Shown: positions 31,261 through 41,119, counted from the first letter of the stretch. The stretch: DNA of 64,000 bases from Actinacidiphila oryziradicis (GCF_005047355.1 NZ_SUMC01000041.1:1-64000); one strand, 5' to 3'. Notes: generated by a model from the letters alone, not told the origin. Numbers and translations: made by a program.

Positions 31261-33279
31261 TCAGAGCGCGAACGGGTAGGTCTCGGGCACCTCGCCCGAC
31301 TCCCACCCGGGGGTGCGCTCCAGCGGCTCCACCGCCCGGGTCTCGTCGATGTGGATCACGGCGTCGAACTGGTCGGCCATCCGTACCCGGAAGTAGTGGC
31401 TCTGCCGCTCGGTCTCCGGGCGGTAGATGACGCCGATGGCCCGCTCCAGCTTCGCCGCACGCAGTGCCTCCGCTACCCGCGGCGCACGGTCGAACGGGAT
31501 CAGGAACTCCTTCTGGGCGGCCTCGTGGAACAGCTCCTCGACGCTGTCGGCCAGTGCCGGGCGCACCGCCTTTCGTTCGGCCGGCCCTCCCCAGTCGTCG
31601 GCGGCGGTCACTGTGCCGGCGTGCGTGGTGAAGCCCAGGAGGCGGCAGTCGCCGGGGTGTCCCTCGCGTACGAGCTGGCCGACGTTGAGCTCGCCCCGGG
31701 ACGCGGCCTCCGTGGCCCGGGCGTCACCGAGATGCGAATTGTGCTCCCAGACCACGATCTTCGCGGGCCCGCCCCGCTGCTGACCGAGGTGGTCCGCCAG
31801 CGCGTCGAGGGTCTCGGCCATGTGCCGGTCGCGCAGATTCCAGGAGGAGACCTGGCCGCCGAACATCATGCGGTAGTAAGTCGCCGCGTCCCGCACCGTG
31901 CGCGCGTTCTGCTCGGCGTAGAAGAGATCGTCCTCGGCGAGAAGTCCGTCCTGCCGCGCGTACTCCACCGCGTGCCGCCGCAGGTCGACCAGCTGCTCGA
32001 CCACTTCCCGCTCGCAGGTCTCGCCCGCTCCGAAGGCCGCCTCGAAGCCCCAGGCCTGCGCGTCGTCCTCGCCGCGGTAGTGGTCGAAGCAGGCGTACCG
32101 CTCACGGGCGCGAGCCGCGGCCTGCGGATCGACGTGGTCCAGGTAGGAGATGACCTCGTCGATCGACCGGTACAAGCTGTAGACGTCGAGTCCGTAGAAG
32201 CCCGCCTTGGCCCGCTCGTCGGGACGGTGCCGGTCGTTGTGCTCCCGGAGCCAGCCCACGAAGTCGAGTACGGCGGTGTTCCGCCACATCCAGGTCGGGA
32301 AGCGTTCAAATCCGCGCAGTGCCTCCTCGGCAGCGGCGTCGTCGCTGCTGCGACCCCGGACGAACCGGTTCACCCGGTAGGCGTCCGGCCAGTCGGCCTC
32401 GGCCGCCACGGCGCAGAACCCCTTCTCCTCGATGAGGCGCCGGGTCATGTGCGCACGAGCGGCGTAGAACTCGTGGGTGCCGTGCGACGCTTCGCCGATC
32501 AGCACGAAGTGCGCGTCGCCCACCAGGGCGAACAGCGCTTCGTCGCTGGGCACGCCGTCCTCGACCGGCAGCGCCTCGGCCCGGATGAGGGCCACCTCCG
32601 TCAGACCCCCGTCGTCCGCTGAAACGCGGCTCGTCCTCGCCGCCGCCCGCAGGAGGTCCCGCACTTCCTCATCCGTCGTCTGGGTGAAGTCCCAGTACGA
32701 CTCGCCCACCGCGACGAACGGCGACGGCGTCGTGGCGCACACCACCTCGTCCACCGTGCCGGCCAGCTCCTCACAGGTCACCCCGGGCGCGGCGGGCACC
32801 GCGACGACCAGGCGCGCCGGCCGGTGACGGCGCAGGGCTCCGATGGCGGCCCGCATGCTCGCGCCGGTCGCGAGGCCGTCATCGACCAGGATGACCGTCC
32901 TGCCCTCCAGCTCCGGCGAGGGGCGCCCCTCGCGGTAGGCCTGCTCCCGTCGCAGCAACTCCCGGCTCTCGTGCTCGGCCACCCGCCGGATGGCCTCCGG
33001 CGGGATGTCCAGGCCACGGATGACGTCGTCGTTGAGCACCGCCACCCCGCCGTCGGCGATCGCCCCCATCGCCACCTCTTCACGGCCCGGGACACCGAGC
33101 TTGCGGACCAGGAAGATGTCGAGCGGGGCACCGAGCGCCATGGCGACCTCGTAGGCCACCGGCACACCGCCGCGCGGCAACCCCAGCACAATGACCGCCG
33201 GGTCGCCCGAGTAGTGCTCAAGAAGCCCGGCCAGGCTCCGGCCGGCGTCCCTTCGGTCCCGGAACAGACGAACCGCCAT
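31261..33279 (-). CDS. Phosphoribosyltransferase-erythromycin esterase fusion protein
   Basis: A 672-residue two-domain protein. Residues about 1-215 are a type I phosphoribosyltransferase: [16 protein letters not shown] and the PRPP-binding [14 protein letters not shown]. Residues about 230-672 match the erythromycin esterase (EreA/EreB) fold: [18 protein letters not shown] with catalytic Glu/His, [10 protein letters not shown] and [13 protein letters not shown]. Such fusions occur in Streptomyces and may not act on macrolides; resistance should not be assumed. One base separates it from the preceding small gene, so the 33634-30782 genes form one unit. Confidence 0.87.
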   Translation of the reverse strand: MAVRLFRDRRDAGRSLAGLLEHYSGDPAVIVLGLPRGGVPVAYEVAMALGAPLDIFLVRKLGVPGREEVAMGAIADGGVAVLNDDVIRGLDIPPEAIRRVAEHESRELLRREQAYREGRPSPELEGRTVILVDDGLATGASMRAAIGALRRHRPARLVVAVPAAPGVTCEELAGTVDEVVCATTPSPFVAVGESYWDFTQTTDEEVRDLLRAAARTSRVSADDGGLTEVALIRAEALPVEDGVPSDEALFALVGDAHFVLIGEASHGTHEFYAARAHMTRRLIEEKGFCAVAAEADWPDAYRVNRFVRGRSSDDAAAEEALRGFERFPTWMWRNTAVLDFVGWLREHNDRHRPDERAKAGFYGLDVYSLYRSIDEVISYLDHVDPQAAARARERYACFDHYRGEDDAQAWGFEAAFGAGETCEREVVEQLVDLRRHAVEYARQDGLLAEDDLFYAEQNARTVRDAATYYRMMFGGQVSSWNLRDRHMAETLDALADHLGQQRGGPAKIVVWEHNSHLGDARATEAASRGELNVGQLVREGHPGDCRLLGFTTHAGTVTAADDWGGPAERKAVRPALADSVEELFHEAAQKEFLIPFDRAPRVAEALRAAKLERAIGVIYRPETERQSHYFRVRMADQFDAVIHIDETRAVEPLERTPGWESGEVPETYPFAL

Positions 33280-33280
33280 C

Positions 33281-33634
33281 TCAACCCCTCAATTGGTCGA
33301 GCATTCCATGCAGGTGCGCGGCTGCGAGCTCAATGTCGGTGTATTTGTACTGCCCGGCACGTGACTCCACGGTGAGCAGACCGCACCGGTGCACTTTCTC
33401 GAAGTCTCCGTACGGGAACTTGTACCGGCCTTTGTTTTCCTCGGCCTGCTCATCGTCCAGGCCGAGATACCACACCTGGTATCCGGCGAAGCCGTGTTCT
33501 TCGAGGTAGCTGTTCTCTTCCTTGGCCGAGGGCCGGTGCTCGCTCCAGTCATCCCGTTCGTCCAGGACGACCAGCTGCTCCTTGACCAGCCTTTTGGCAT
33601 GATCGAAAGCCCGATTGTTCAGCCTCACCGCCAT
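33281..33634 (-). CDS. Conserved hypothetical protein, first gene of a stress-type unit
   Basis: A 117-residue soluble, charged protein ([21 protein letters not shown], then [22 protein letters not shown] and [14 protein letters not shown]). No family with known function is recognised; similar small proteins accompany PRT-esterase fusions in Streptomyces. GGAGG lies 5-6 bases before ATG 33634, which is favoured over an upstream in-frame start. One base separates it from the fusion gene, indicating cotranscription. Confidence 0.7.
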   Translation of the reverse strand: MAVRLNNRAFDHAKRLVKEQLVVLDERDDWSEHRPSAKEENSYLEEHGFAGYQVWYLGLDDEQAEENKGRYKFPYGDFEKVHRCGLLTVESRAGQYKYTDIELAAAHLHGMLDQLRG

Positions 33635-33842
33635 AAGCCACCTCCGACGCCCGGACCGTGCCGTGGGTCTGTGGGGATTCTGCGGGGAATTCTGCGGGGA
33701 AAAAGCGTCTGTCACTTCGGGAATGCCGCTGCTACGAGCCTACCTCCGTTCACTTCGGGGCGTCCGGTCCAGGCAGGCAGGTCCGTGGCGCTGGGCGGGC
33801 CGGTCCCGCCCAGCGGGGGAAGATCGGAGAGGGTCGGAGAAG

Positions 33843-34559
33843 TCAGGCCTGGTGGCGCGTGCGCCGGATCAACTGGTCCACATCGGCGAGATGCAGGATC
33901 ATGGCCCCGGCCGCCGCCGCCGGGTCACGGGCCTCGAGCGCGTCACGGATCGCCCGGTGGCCGGCCAGGGACGACCGGCGTCCCTCCCGGGTGCTGTGGG
34001 AGTCCTTGCGTACCGGGGTGGTCCACGAACTGACCATCGTGCTCAATGCGGTGAGCAGCGGATTGTGGCTCGCCCGGGCCAGAGTCAGATGGAACTGGAT
34101 GTCCAGCTCCAGCGACTTGGCGCCCAGCAGGTTCTCGTCCGTGGCGTGCAGGATGTCGTCCATCTGCAGTAGGTCGGCGCTGGTCGCCCGCAATGCCGCG
34201 AACTCGGCGATCTTCGGCTCGATGACCGTCCGCAGCTCGGCCACATTCGCCAGCTCCCGGTCGGTCTCGCCCAACTCGGCCAGCCTGGCGTAGAGCTCAT
34301 TGACCTGCGCGGGCGGCGCCAGCACCACGGTGCCCCTGCCCTGCCGTCGCTCGATGAGGTGCTTGTCCTCCAGCTTGTGCAGGGCTTCCCGTAGCGAGGT
34401 CCGTGACACCGACAGCGACTCGGCCAGTTCGCGCTCCGACGGCAGCCTGTCACCCGGGCCGAGTTCGCCCAGTGCGATCATCTGCTCCAGGTGGGCGACG
34501 AGCGCGTCGCTTACGCTGCGGACACGGGTGCGCAGCGGCGGCACCTTCGCCACTCCCAT
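33843..34559 (-). CDS. GntR family regulator (FadR/FCD subfamily)
   Basis: A 238-residue regulator. The winged helix region has LPSERELAESLSVSRTSLREALHKLEDKHLIERRQGRGTVV; the C-terminal FCD domain shows the H-containing pattern of ligand-binding members (DIQFHLTLARASHNPLL, AMILHLADV). ATG 34559 has GGAGG 7 bases upstream. It lies just beyond the 38694-34663 transporter/amidase operon on the same strand, about 100 bases after its stop. FCD regulators bind TGGTnnnACCA-like sites; such a site lies before that operon at 38741. Confidence 0.88.
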   Translation of the reverse strand: MGVAKVPPLRTRVRSVSDALVAHLEQMIALGELGPGDRLPSERELAESLSVSRTSLREALHKLEDKHLIERRQGRGTVVLAPPAQVNELYARLAELGETDRELANVAELRTVIEPKIAEFAALRATSADLLQMDDILHATDENLLGAKSLELDIQFHLTLARASHNPLLTALSTMVSSWTTPVRKDSHSTREGRRSSLAGHRAIRDALEARDPAAAAGAMILHLADVDQLIRRTRHQA

Positions 34560-34578
34560 GCCCTGTACCTCCTCGACC

Positions 34579-34600
34579 ACTGTGCAGTCAGCGTACAGTG
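34579..34600. promoter_or_regulatory. Inverted repeat upstream of the FadR-like gene
   Basis: CACTGT and ACAGTG face each other across 10 bases, 20 bases before the regulator start. It is a candidate operator for autoregulation but does not match the site at 38741. Confidence 0.35.
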
Positions 34601-34662
34601 CCCGTTCACCGCGGTCCGGGCTTCAATCCCCGGCCGGGGCGGGCACCGAGAGTCTTCTACGA

Positions 34663-35778
34663 TCATGTCCATGCGGCGAAGTCGCTCTTACGGATCAGGC
34701 AGTGGACGCCCTTGACGTCGTCCACCACCTGGGTCACCACGAAGTCCGCGGCGGCACTCAGATAGGCGTAGCCGTCGTCGGTCGGCACCTGGTACAGATC
34801 GGTGAGTACGCGAAGGGCCTCGCGGACCGCCTCGCGGAACGCCTCATTGAGGTCGCGGTGCAGGCCGAGCGCGATCCAGTGCTCCGAGGTCTCGCCGAAG
34901 GGCCGCTGCAGCAAGCCCAGCAGAGCGCGGCTTTCCTCCGCCGGCAGCACCGTCGCACGCAGGGTCGCGCGCAGCGGGGCCTCCAGCGCGGTGAGAGCCA
35001 CCTCGCCGTGCCCCTGGGCGTAGTGCGGGTCTCCCATGAACAGCCCGGCGCCGTCCACCTGCACCGGCAGGTACAGGCTGGTGCCCGCGACCAGGTCCTT
35101 GACGTCCATGTTGCCGCCGAACGGCCCGGGCGGCACGGAGTTGAGGGCAGTGGCACCACTGGGCGTCACCCCGATGAGCCCGAGGAACGGCGCGAGGGGA
35201 AAGCGCAGCTCCCGGCCGCCCGGCACCGCCAGGCTCCCTGTGAAGTCCGCCGAGGCCCGGCAGAACTTGGAGACGTGGCCGGCCTTCTCCGGGTCGCTCG
35301 GATCGGGCTCGAAGCCGGCGTACGGCAGCGGCGGGAGCTCCCCGGCCAGGGCGCCGTAACCGTGCCTGCTGGAGATGACTCCGTACGGCGCTCGCGGCAC
35401 GAGCTCCAGGAAGTCGATCTTCAGTACGTCGCCGGGCCTGGCCCCGCTGACCGCGATCGGCCCGGTGACGACATGCGGTCCGTCGGCACTTGCGTCGCGG
35501 ACGGGGAATCCGGCCGCGATGTCGACGGCGTCGCGCAACACGTCGTCGGGGCCGACCCCGAACTGTCCGAAGAAGGTCCGGGGATCTCTGCCGTGGTCCT
35601 CCACGATGCCCTCGTGCGAGACGGTGTCCACGGTGATCGTCTCCCCGGAGCCCATCTCGGCGATCTGTGTGGCGCCCTCGGTGGGGAGCCATCCCCAGGT
35701 GACCGTTTCGACGGTCGACGCCAGGTAGTGCCGGCCGGGGATGGGTCCCTCGTGGGGCTGAAGGAGGGGCATGTTCAT
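34663..35778 (-). CDS. Acetamidase/formamidase family protein
   Basis: A 371-residue FmdA/AmdA-type amidohydrolase. Recognisable segments are the N-terminal GRHYLASTVETVTWGWLP, MGSGETITVDTVSHEGI, VTGPIAVSGARPGDVLKIDFLEL, PFGGNMDVKDLVAGTSLYLPVQV and LFMGDPHYAQGHGEV. The family hydrolyses short amides to acid and ammonia; exact substrate unknown. Its ATG overlaps the RidA stop (ATGA). Sharing an operon with an amino-acid-type importer and RidA points to nitrogen scavenging from an imported amide or amino-acid-like compound. Confidence 0.9.
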   Translation of the reverse strand: MNMPLLQPHEGPIPGRHYLASTVETVTWGWLPTEGATQIAEMGSGETITVDTVSHEGIVEDHGRDPRTFFGQFGVGPDDVLRDAVDIAAGFPVRDASADGPHVVTGPIAVSGARPGDVLKIDFLELVPRAPYGVISSRHGYGALAGELPPLPYAGFEPDPSDPEKAGHVSKFCRASADFTGSLAVPGGRELRFPLAPFLGLIGVTPSGATALNSVPPGPFGGNMDVKDLVAGTSLYLPVQVDGAGLFMGDPHYAQGHGEVALTALEAPLRATLRATVLPAEESRALLGLLQRPFGETSEHWIALGLHRDLNEAFREAVREALRVLTDLYQVPTDDGYAYLSAAADFVVTQVVDDVKGVHCLIRKSDFAAWT

Positions 35779-36185
35779 GACTCGTTCCTCTCCGGTATTC
35801 CGGCGATCAGGTCAATCTCGATTTCGGCGCCCACGGCCAGCCCGGTGACGCCGACGCATGTGCGGCTCGGCAGGGGGCCGCCGAACCATGTTTCGTAGGC
35901 CTTGTTGAAGACGCCGAAGTCGTCGAAGGAGGTCAGGTAGACCCGGACCATCAGCGCGTCATCGAGCGTGAGGCCGAACTGCCGGAGTACGGCCTCCAGA
36001 TTGCGGCACACCTGCTCCGCCTGGGCGACCACACCGCCCTCCACCAACCGGCCTGTCGCCGGGTCGGTGGGCATCTGCCCGGTGATGAAGACCAGCGATC
36101 CGAAGCGGGTCGCGTGCGCGAACGGGCCCACCTGCGGCGGCACTCCGTCCTCGGGCGAGAAGACGAAGGTCTCTTTCTCTGTCAT
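35775..36185 (-). CDS. RidA family protein (enamine/imine deaminase)
   Basis: A 136-residue Rid protein with ATRFGSLVFITGQMPTDP, AEQVCRNLEAVLRQFGLTLDDALMVRVYLT and the C-terminal PSRTCVGVTGLAVGAEIEIDLIA, including the active-site Arg of the RidA class. It hydrolyses reactive enamines or imines released by PLP enzymes or amine oxidation. Start overlaps the ABC gene stop and its stop overlaps the amidase start. Confidence 0.9.
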   Translation of the reverse strand: MTEKETFVFSPEDGVPPQVGPFAHATRFGSLVFITGQMPTDPATGRLVEGGVVAQAEQVCRNLEAVLRQFGLTLDDALMVRVYLTSFDDFGVFNKAYETWFGGPLPSRTCVGVTGLAVGAEIEIDLIAGIPERNES

Positions 36186-37786
36186 GCGACCTCTCCAACG
36201 CTTTCCGCGCCCATGATCCGCAGGAACCGCGCGGTGGCCGGGTGCTTGGGACGGGTGAGGATCTCCTCGGCGGGCCCCTCCTCGGTGACGGACCCGTCAC
36301 TCATGAACACGACCCGGTCGGCGACCTCCTGAGCGAAGCGCAGCTGGTGGGTGGCGATGAGCATGGTCAGCCCGTCCTCGCGGGCGAGCCCGCGGATCAC
36401 CTCGAGCACTTCGTGGATGAGTTCCGGGTCGAGGGCCGACGTCGGCTCGTCGAGCAGCAGCACCCGGGGGTTGGGCGCGAGCGCCCGGGCGATGGCCACG
36501 CGCTGCTGCTGACCGCCCGACAGGTGCCGCGGCAGGGCGTCCGCCCGATGGGCCAGACCGACCTGTTCCAGCAGCTCGTCCGCCCTGCTTTCGGCCCGCG
36601 CGGCCGGCATCCCGTGCACCCACCGCAGCGGTCCCGCCACGTTCTCACGGGCGGTGAGGTGGCTGAAGAGGTTGAAGTGCTGGAAGACCATGCCAACTCC
36701 GGCCTGCGCGCGGGCACCGGCGACCTTCGTGGGGGAGAGCGGCCTGCCGTCGTCCGTGTAGCCGATACGGCGGCCGCCGATCAGGACCGCCCCCGACTCC
36801 ACGTCCTCCAGGTGGTTGATGCCGCGCAGCAGCGTGCTCTTGCCGGACCCGCTGGGGCCGAGCAGAGCGACGACCTCGCCGGTCGTCACGGTCATGTCCA
36901 GCCCGTTGAGCACGACGTGCTCCCCGTACCGCTTGTGCAGGTCGCGGACCTCGACGGCCGCCGGGGCGCCGTTGAGCGCCGCGGCGCGGGCTTCCCGTTC
37001 CCACGGCTCGGGCGGGGCCGGCGGCAGCCATGGTTCCTCGGCCTCGGCGGGCGCCGCGGCACCGGCGTCCTTCTCCGCGAGCGGTGCGACCGGCCGGCGG
37101 ACCGGCAGCAGCCGGGCCGCCCACGACCGGGACGCGGGGCGATCCAGGTCCAGCGCGCGCTCGGCCGCCAGCTGTATGGCGCTGATGGCTCCGGTGAGGG
37201 CGAGATACATCACCCCTGACGCGAAGAAGATCGAGAAGAAGTCGAAGGTGGACGAGGCGAGCTGGGTGCTGCGCAGGGTCAGTTCCTGGACGGCGATGAA
37301 CGAGGCGAGCGAGGAGTTCTTGAGCGTCGTCACGGCTTCGTTGCCGAGGGCCGGGACCATCAGGCGGATCGCCTGCGGAGCGACAACGCGCCTCATGATC
37401 ACGCGCGGTGTCATACCGAGCGCCTGGCCGGCGGTGACCTGGCCCTTGTCCACCCCGAGCACACCGGACCGGAAGACCTCCGCGATGAAGGTGGCCTCGT
37501 TGGCCGCGAGCGCGAGTCCGGCCGCCATCATCGGGCTCAGCATGAGCCCGATGTGCGGCAGGGCGTCGTAGGCGAAGACCAGCTGCAGGATCAGCGGGGT
37601 GCCCCGGAAGATGACCGTGTATCCGCGCGCCACCGCGGACAGCGCCCGATGCCTGGACAACTGCATGCTCGCCAGTGCCAACCCCAGCACCAGACCGCCG
37701 AGCAGCCCCAGCGCGGTCAGCTGCAGGGTGATGAGGATGCCCTGCAGCAGATACGGCATCTCCAGGTAGTGAAGGAAGCCGGACAT
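36182..37786 (-). CDS. Amino-acid ABC transporter, permease and ATPase fused
   Basis: A 534-residue fusion. Residues about 1-225 are a HisM/GlnP-type permease (YLLQGILITLQLTALGLLGG, the EAA loop around AGQALGMTPRVIMRRVVAPQAIRL, VTTLKNSSLASFIAVQEL). A Pro/Ala/Glu-rich linker covers about 225-280. The rest is a GlnQ/HisP-type ATPase with Walker A GPSGSGKST, signature LSGGQQQRVAIARAL, Walker B VLLLDEPTSALD and the switch His. These are normally two genes. The start overlaps the binding-protein stop by one base. One copy provides both halves of an inner-membrane homodimer. Confidence 0.92.
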   Translation of the reverse strand: MSGFLHYLEMPYLLQGILITLQLTALGLLGGLVLGLALASMQLSRHRALSAVARGYTVIFRGTPLILQLVFAYDALPHIGLMLSPMMAAGLALAANEATFIAEVFRSGVLGVDKGQVTAGQALGMTPRVIMRRVVAPQAIRLMVPALGNEAVTTLKNSSLASFIAVQELTLRSTQLASSTFDFFSIFFASGVMYLALTGAISAIQLAAERALDLDRPASRSWAARLLPVRRPVAPLAEKDAGAAAPAEAEEPWLPPAPPEPWEREARAAALNGAPAAVEVRDLHKRYGEHVVLNGLDMTVTTGEVVALLGPSGSGKSTLLRGINHLEDVESGAVLIGGRRIGYTDDGRPLSPTKVAGARAQAGVGMVFQHFNLFSHLTARENVAGPLRWVHGMPAARAESRADELLEQVGLAHRADALPRHLSGGQQQRVAIARALAPNPRVLLLDEPTSALDPELIHEVLEVIRGLAREDGLTMLIATHQLRFAQEVADRVVFMSDGSVTEEGPAEEILTRPKHPATARFLRIMGAESVGEVA

Positions 37787-38694
37787 CAGCCGGTCACCAG
37801 CTTGGGTGCCTCCAGAGTGCCCGTCTGAAGCGCCCACTTCTTGAGCAGCTTCGTCTCGGTGCCGCTCTTCTGTACCTCGGTGACCGCGGCCTTGATGGCG
37901 TCGCGGAACTGGGTCTTGTTCTTCGGTACGGCGATGCCGATGGAGTACGGCAGCGTCACGGCGGTCGCCTTGTCCAGGGTCCCCGGGTTCGCTTTGACCG
38001 CCTGGTCCACGGTGTTGACGTCGTTGATGTAGGTGTCCGCCCGGCCGGCGAGGATCGCCTGGATGCACTGGGCGTTGTTGTCGTACAGCTGCACCTGCGG
38101 AGCAGGACGGCCGGCGGCCTTGCACGCACTGGCGAGGTTCTGGACGAGCGGCACCTCGACGAAGCCGGTGTTGAGCGCGGCCGTGGACCCGCAGAGGGAG
38201 GTGTTGATGCCCGTGAGCTTCTTCGGGTTGCCCTTGCGCACCAGCACTCCGTCGTAGACCTTGGAGTAGGTGACGAAGTCCGCCGCCTTGGCGCGCTGGG
38301 CGGTGGCGTAGATGTCGGAGATGACGAGGTCGGCCTGGCCGCTCTGCAGCGTGGTCAGCAGCGCCGGGAAGGCCACCGCCTTGTAGTTCAGCTTGAAGCC
38401 CAGACAGTCGCCCAGGGCGGTGCCGAGATCGATGTCGAATCCGACGTATTTGCTCGGATCCTTGGGATCGAGTGCCTCGTAGCCCGGCGTGTGCGGGTTG
38501 ATCGCGTTCGTGAACGTCTTGCCCTTGAGCGTCGGGTACGTGGTCTGCAGCTGCTTGCAGGCGGCCGAGACCGGGGCGGTGGATGCTGCGGCGTTTGTTG
38601 TCGAGCCGGAGCCCGAGCCCGAGCTTGAGCCGCAGGCCGTCAGAAGGGCGAGTGAAGCGGCGGACACCGCTGCTATCGGCAGAAGGTGGCGCAT
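37786..38694 (-). CDS. Amino-acid-type ABC transporter substrate-binding lipoprotein
   Basis: A 302-residue lipoprotein with lipobox LALLTACGSS followed by a Ser/Gly linker and a type II periplasmic binding fold of family 3: YVGFDIDLGTALGDCLGF, SGQADLVISDIYATAQRAKAADF and GRADTYINDVNTVDQAV. Four extra cysteines suggest disulfides. Ligand unknown, probably a polar amino acid or amide. It is the first gene of a four-gene operon; a FadR-type operator lies 47 bases upstream of ATG 38694. Confidence 0.9.
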   Translation of the reverse strand: MRHLLPIAAVSAASLALLTACGSSSGSGSGSTTNAAASTAPVSAACKQLQTTYPTLKGKTFTNAINPHTPGYEALDPKDPSKYVGFDIDLGTALGDCLGFKLNYKAVAFPALLTTLQSGQADLVISDIYATAQRAKAADFVTYSKVYDGVLVRKGNPKKLTGINTSLCGSTAALNTGFVEVPLVQNLASACKAAGRPAPQVQLYDNNAQCIQAILAGRADTYINDVNTVDQAVKANPGTLDKATAVTLPYSIGIAVPKNKTQFRDAIKAAVTEVQKSGTETKLLKKWALQTGTLEAPKLVTG

Positions 38695-38740
38695 AGGGCT
38701 GTGCCTCTCGGTCACTGGTGCGGGGGAGTCAGTGGACGGA

Positions 38741-38751
38741 TGGTCCGACCA
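38741..38751. promoter_or_regulatory. FadR/FCD-type operator TGGTCCGACCA
   Basis: A perfect TGGTC-C-GACCA palindrome matching the TGGTnnGACCA-type sites bound by FadR-subfamily GntR proteins. It lies 47 bases upstream of the binding-protein gene. The FCD regulator at 33843-34559 is the obvious candidate. Confidence 0.6.
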
Positions 38752-38983
38752 ATTCAGAGTCACCTGCGAACGCCCGTCCGTCAGTAGCCGACCGCAAACG
38801 TTAACCCGTTCTTACAGGAATGCAACAAACTGAGGCCGCCATGGAGGTCCCGGACATCCAGGCGAAACCGGACCGCCGCAAATGCTGCGGCCGGCCGCGG
38901 CGTCACGTCACGTCCTCCCCGGCGGGTACCCGCCGGTTCGGTGAGTGCTCGTCGAACCGGCACGGGAGGAGCTTCCGTCGGAC

Positions 38984-39038
38984 CGAGGCCCGAGCCCGAG
39001 CCTGGGCCCGAGCCCGGGCCCGAGCTTGGGCCCGAGGG
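38984..39038. repeat. GC-rich tandem GAGCCC/GGGCCC tract
   Basis: Imperfect 6-base units (CGAGCC, TGGGCC, CGGGCC) alternate in a mostly self-complementary tract about 270 bases before rho. It could fold into several hairpins. No coding content. Confidence 0.6.
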
Positions 39039-39097
39039 CGGATGGCGGGCGCGCCCCTGGCCGTGCGGGCGTTCATGGCGTTTCCGCTCCCGGGGTG

Positions 39098-39310
39098 TTA
39101 TCATGGGAACCAGCACTTGTGTACGCCGGTCTCCGGCGCCGGTGCTTCAATGCCCTTGACGGCGCGGCTGGGCCCGTCCTTCTCTGATCGGCAATCCAGC
39201 GCTGTCGTACTTACCTCCCCGGCCCCTGGCCTCCCGCGTGTGGCGTGGTTTTTCCGCCCCCGCCGGACCGCCGGGCCTCTGTCTCACCTTGTCCGTTGAA
39301 AGGACTCTGC
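39098..39310 (+). promoter_or_regulatory. Leader region of the rho paralog
   Basis: A long untranslated stretch before rho contains TGTTATCAT at 39097-39105, which could be a -10 region, and a hairpin CGCCGG-TCT-CCGGCG at 39124-39138. It is pyrimidine-rich near 39160-39295, as is typical of Rho-loading RNA, so autoregulation is possible. AAAGGA lies just before the ATG. Confidence 0.4.
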
Positions 39311-40453
39311 ATGACCAGCACTCTTGAACGCCCGCTTGCCCGCCAACAGCACCTTCAGGCCGTCCCGGTCGCCGGGGTCCTCGACATCGTGAACAGCCAG
39401 GGCTTCCTGCGCGCCGCCGGCTATCTGCCTACGTCGGGTGACGTACAGGTGCCGCCGGCTCAGATCCATCAGTACGGCCTGCGCAAGGGCGACGCCATCG
39501 AAGGCGTCACGGGCCGGCCGCGTTCACTCGCCCAGGTGGAGCGTGTCAACGGCCGTCCGCCCGAGGCACTGCGCGGACGGGTGCACTTCGGCGACCTGAC
39601 CCCGCTCCACCCCCGGCAGCGGCTGGGACTGGAGACCTCGGCCGGCATTCTGACGACCCGTGTCGTCGACCTGGTCGCCCCCGTCGGGAAAGGGCAGCGC
39701 GGCCTGATCGTGGCGCCCCCCAGGACCGGCAAGACCGTGCTCCTGCAACAACTCGCCGCCGCCGTCGCCGACAACCACCCCGATTGCCATCTGATGGTGG
39801 TCCTGCTCGACGAGCGGCCCGAGGAAGTCACCGACATGCGCCGCTCCGTACGCGGCGAGGTGCTCGCCTCGACCTTCGACCGCCCGGCCAAGGAGCACAT
39901 CGCGCTCGCCGAACTCGCCGTGGAACGCGCCAAGCGGCTGGTCGAACTCGGCCAGGACGTGGTCATCCTCCTGGACTCCCTGACCCGGCTGTGCCGGGCC
40001 TACAACAACGCGGCTGCCAGCGGTGGCCGCACCCTCACCGGCGGCGTCGACGCCGCAGCCCTGCAAGGGCCCAAGCGGCTCTTCGGCACGGCGCGCCTCG
40101 CCGAGGAGGGCGGCTCGCTGACCATTCTCGCCACCGCGCTGGTGGACACCGGCTCCCGGGCCGACGACTACTACTTCGAGGAGTTGAAGGGCACCGGCAA
40201 CATGGAGCTGCGGCTGGACCGTTCGCTCGCGGACAAGCGGATCTTCCCGGCGATCGATGTCATCCAGTCCGGCACCCGGCGTGAGGAACTCCTGCTTCCG
40301 GCGGCGGAACTGACAGCCGTGCACGGATTGCGCCGGGCCCTGCTCGGCAGGGAGTCGCACACGACGCTCGAGGTGCTGCTGGAGAAGATCAAGAAGACGC
40401 CGAGCAACGCGGCGTTCCTCCAGCAGATCCACCAGACCGTCCCCGGTGCCTGA
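39311..40453 (+). CDS. rho: Short transcription termination factor Rho (paralog)
   Basis: A 380-residue Rho. The RNA-binding N-terminal domain is present ([37 protein letters not shown]). The ATPase core has [12 protein letters not shown] (Walker A), [29 protein letters not shown] (Walker B) and the secondary RNA site [20 protein letters not shown]. The main actinobacterial Rho carries a long N-terminal insertion (often above 600 residues in total). This one lacks it, resembling the compact E. coli form, so it is probably a second copy. It stands alone. Confidence 0.88.
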   Translation: MTSTLERPLARQQHLQAVPVAGVLDIVNSQGFLRAAGYLPTSGDVQVPPAQIHQYGLRKGDAIEGVTGRPRSLAQVERVNGRPPEALRGRVHFGDLTPLHPRQRLGLETSAGILTTRVVDLVAPVGKGQRGLIVAPPRTGKTVLLQQLAAAVADNHPDCHLMVVLLDERPEEVTDMRRSVRGEVLASTFDRPAKEHIALAELAVERAKRLVELGQDVVILLDSLTRLCRAYNNAAASGGRTLTGGVDAAALQGPKRLFGTARLAEEGGSLTILATALVDTGSRADDYYFEELKGTGNMELRLDRSLADKRIFPAIDVIQSGTRREELLLPAAELTAVHGLRRALLGRESHTTLEVLLEKIKKTPSNAAFLQQIHQTVPGA

Positions 40454-41119
40454 GTCCCGGCGCCTGACCCCCGGGCGCCGGGCGGGCCTGCGCGGTCGGC
40501 CCTCATGCCATCAGCGCGGGACGCGTCCCAGGGATTCGGATACTTTCCTGCCAGGCGTTTTCCTGGCGAGCTGATCGGCGAGCAGGCGCTGCTGGTGATC
40601 CTTGGCGACGACGGGCTGGACATCGCCGCCCTGCACCGCGAGGCCCCGGCCTCGGTCGAGCGTCTGGCCAAGCTCCTGGACGTGAGCCCCACGACGTAGC
40701 GCCTGTGGACGGGGGACCGCGCCCTCGCGCCGCACGAGCCCCAACCGCCCAAGGCACTCGTACGCACGCTCGTGACTCAAACCAGTATCCCTGATCGAAA
40801 TGGGGAGCGTATTCGGTCGATACGAAGCTGTATTCGATAGCGCAAACGCACGTACGTATCTTTCTGAACGTATGACCGAAGCAAGCGCATTCCGCCAACT
40901 GCCGTGAATCGAATACCCAGTGACGGTGACTCAGTACGTATGGGAACCCGTTATGCTGCTTGCGGCTCAGCGTGACGGGGCAATTGCCGTACGTTGTTGC
41001 CACTGATCGCTGCCGCTGCTCGGGCCGTGCGTTTTGGGCCCCCGCGGGCCGTCGTCGGCGCCGTATTCATTTGCGTTGTCGTTCCAGTTCCATAGTCTTT
41101 TGATGGTTTGAGGATGCTG
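40454..41119. other. Intergenic between rho and the conservon
   Basis: A small plus-strand frame at 40505-40699 has no ribosome site and no recognised product. The segment 40790-40980 is relatively A/T-rich with several TACGTA/CGTACG-type palindromes, as expected for the conservon promoter region. Confidence 0.45.

Noticed and set aside
40505-40699. Small plus-strand frame after rho
   Set aside because: No ribosome site and no recognised family; left as intergenic.
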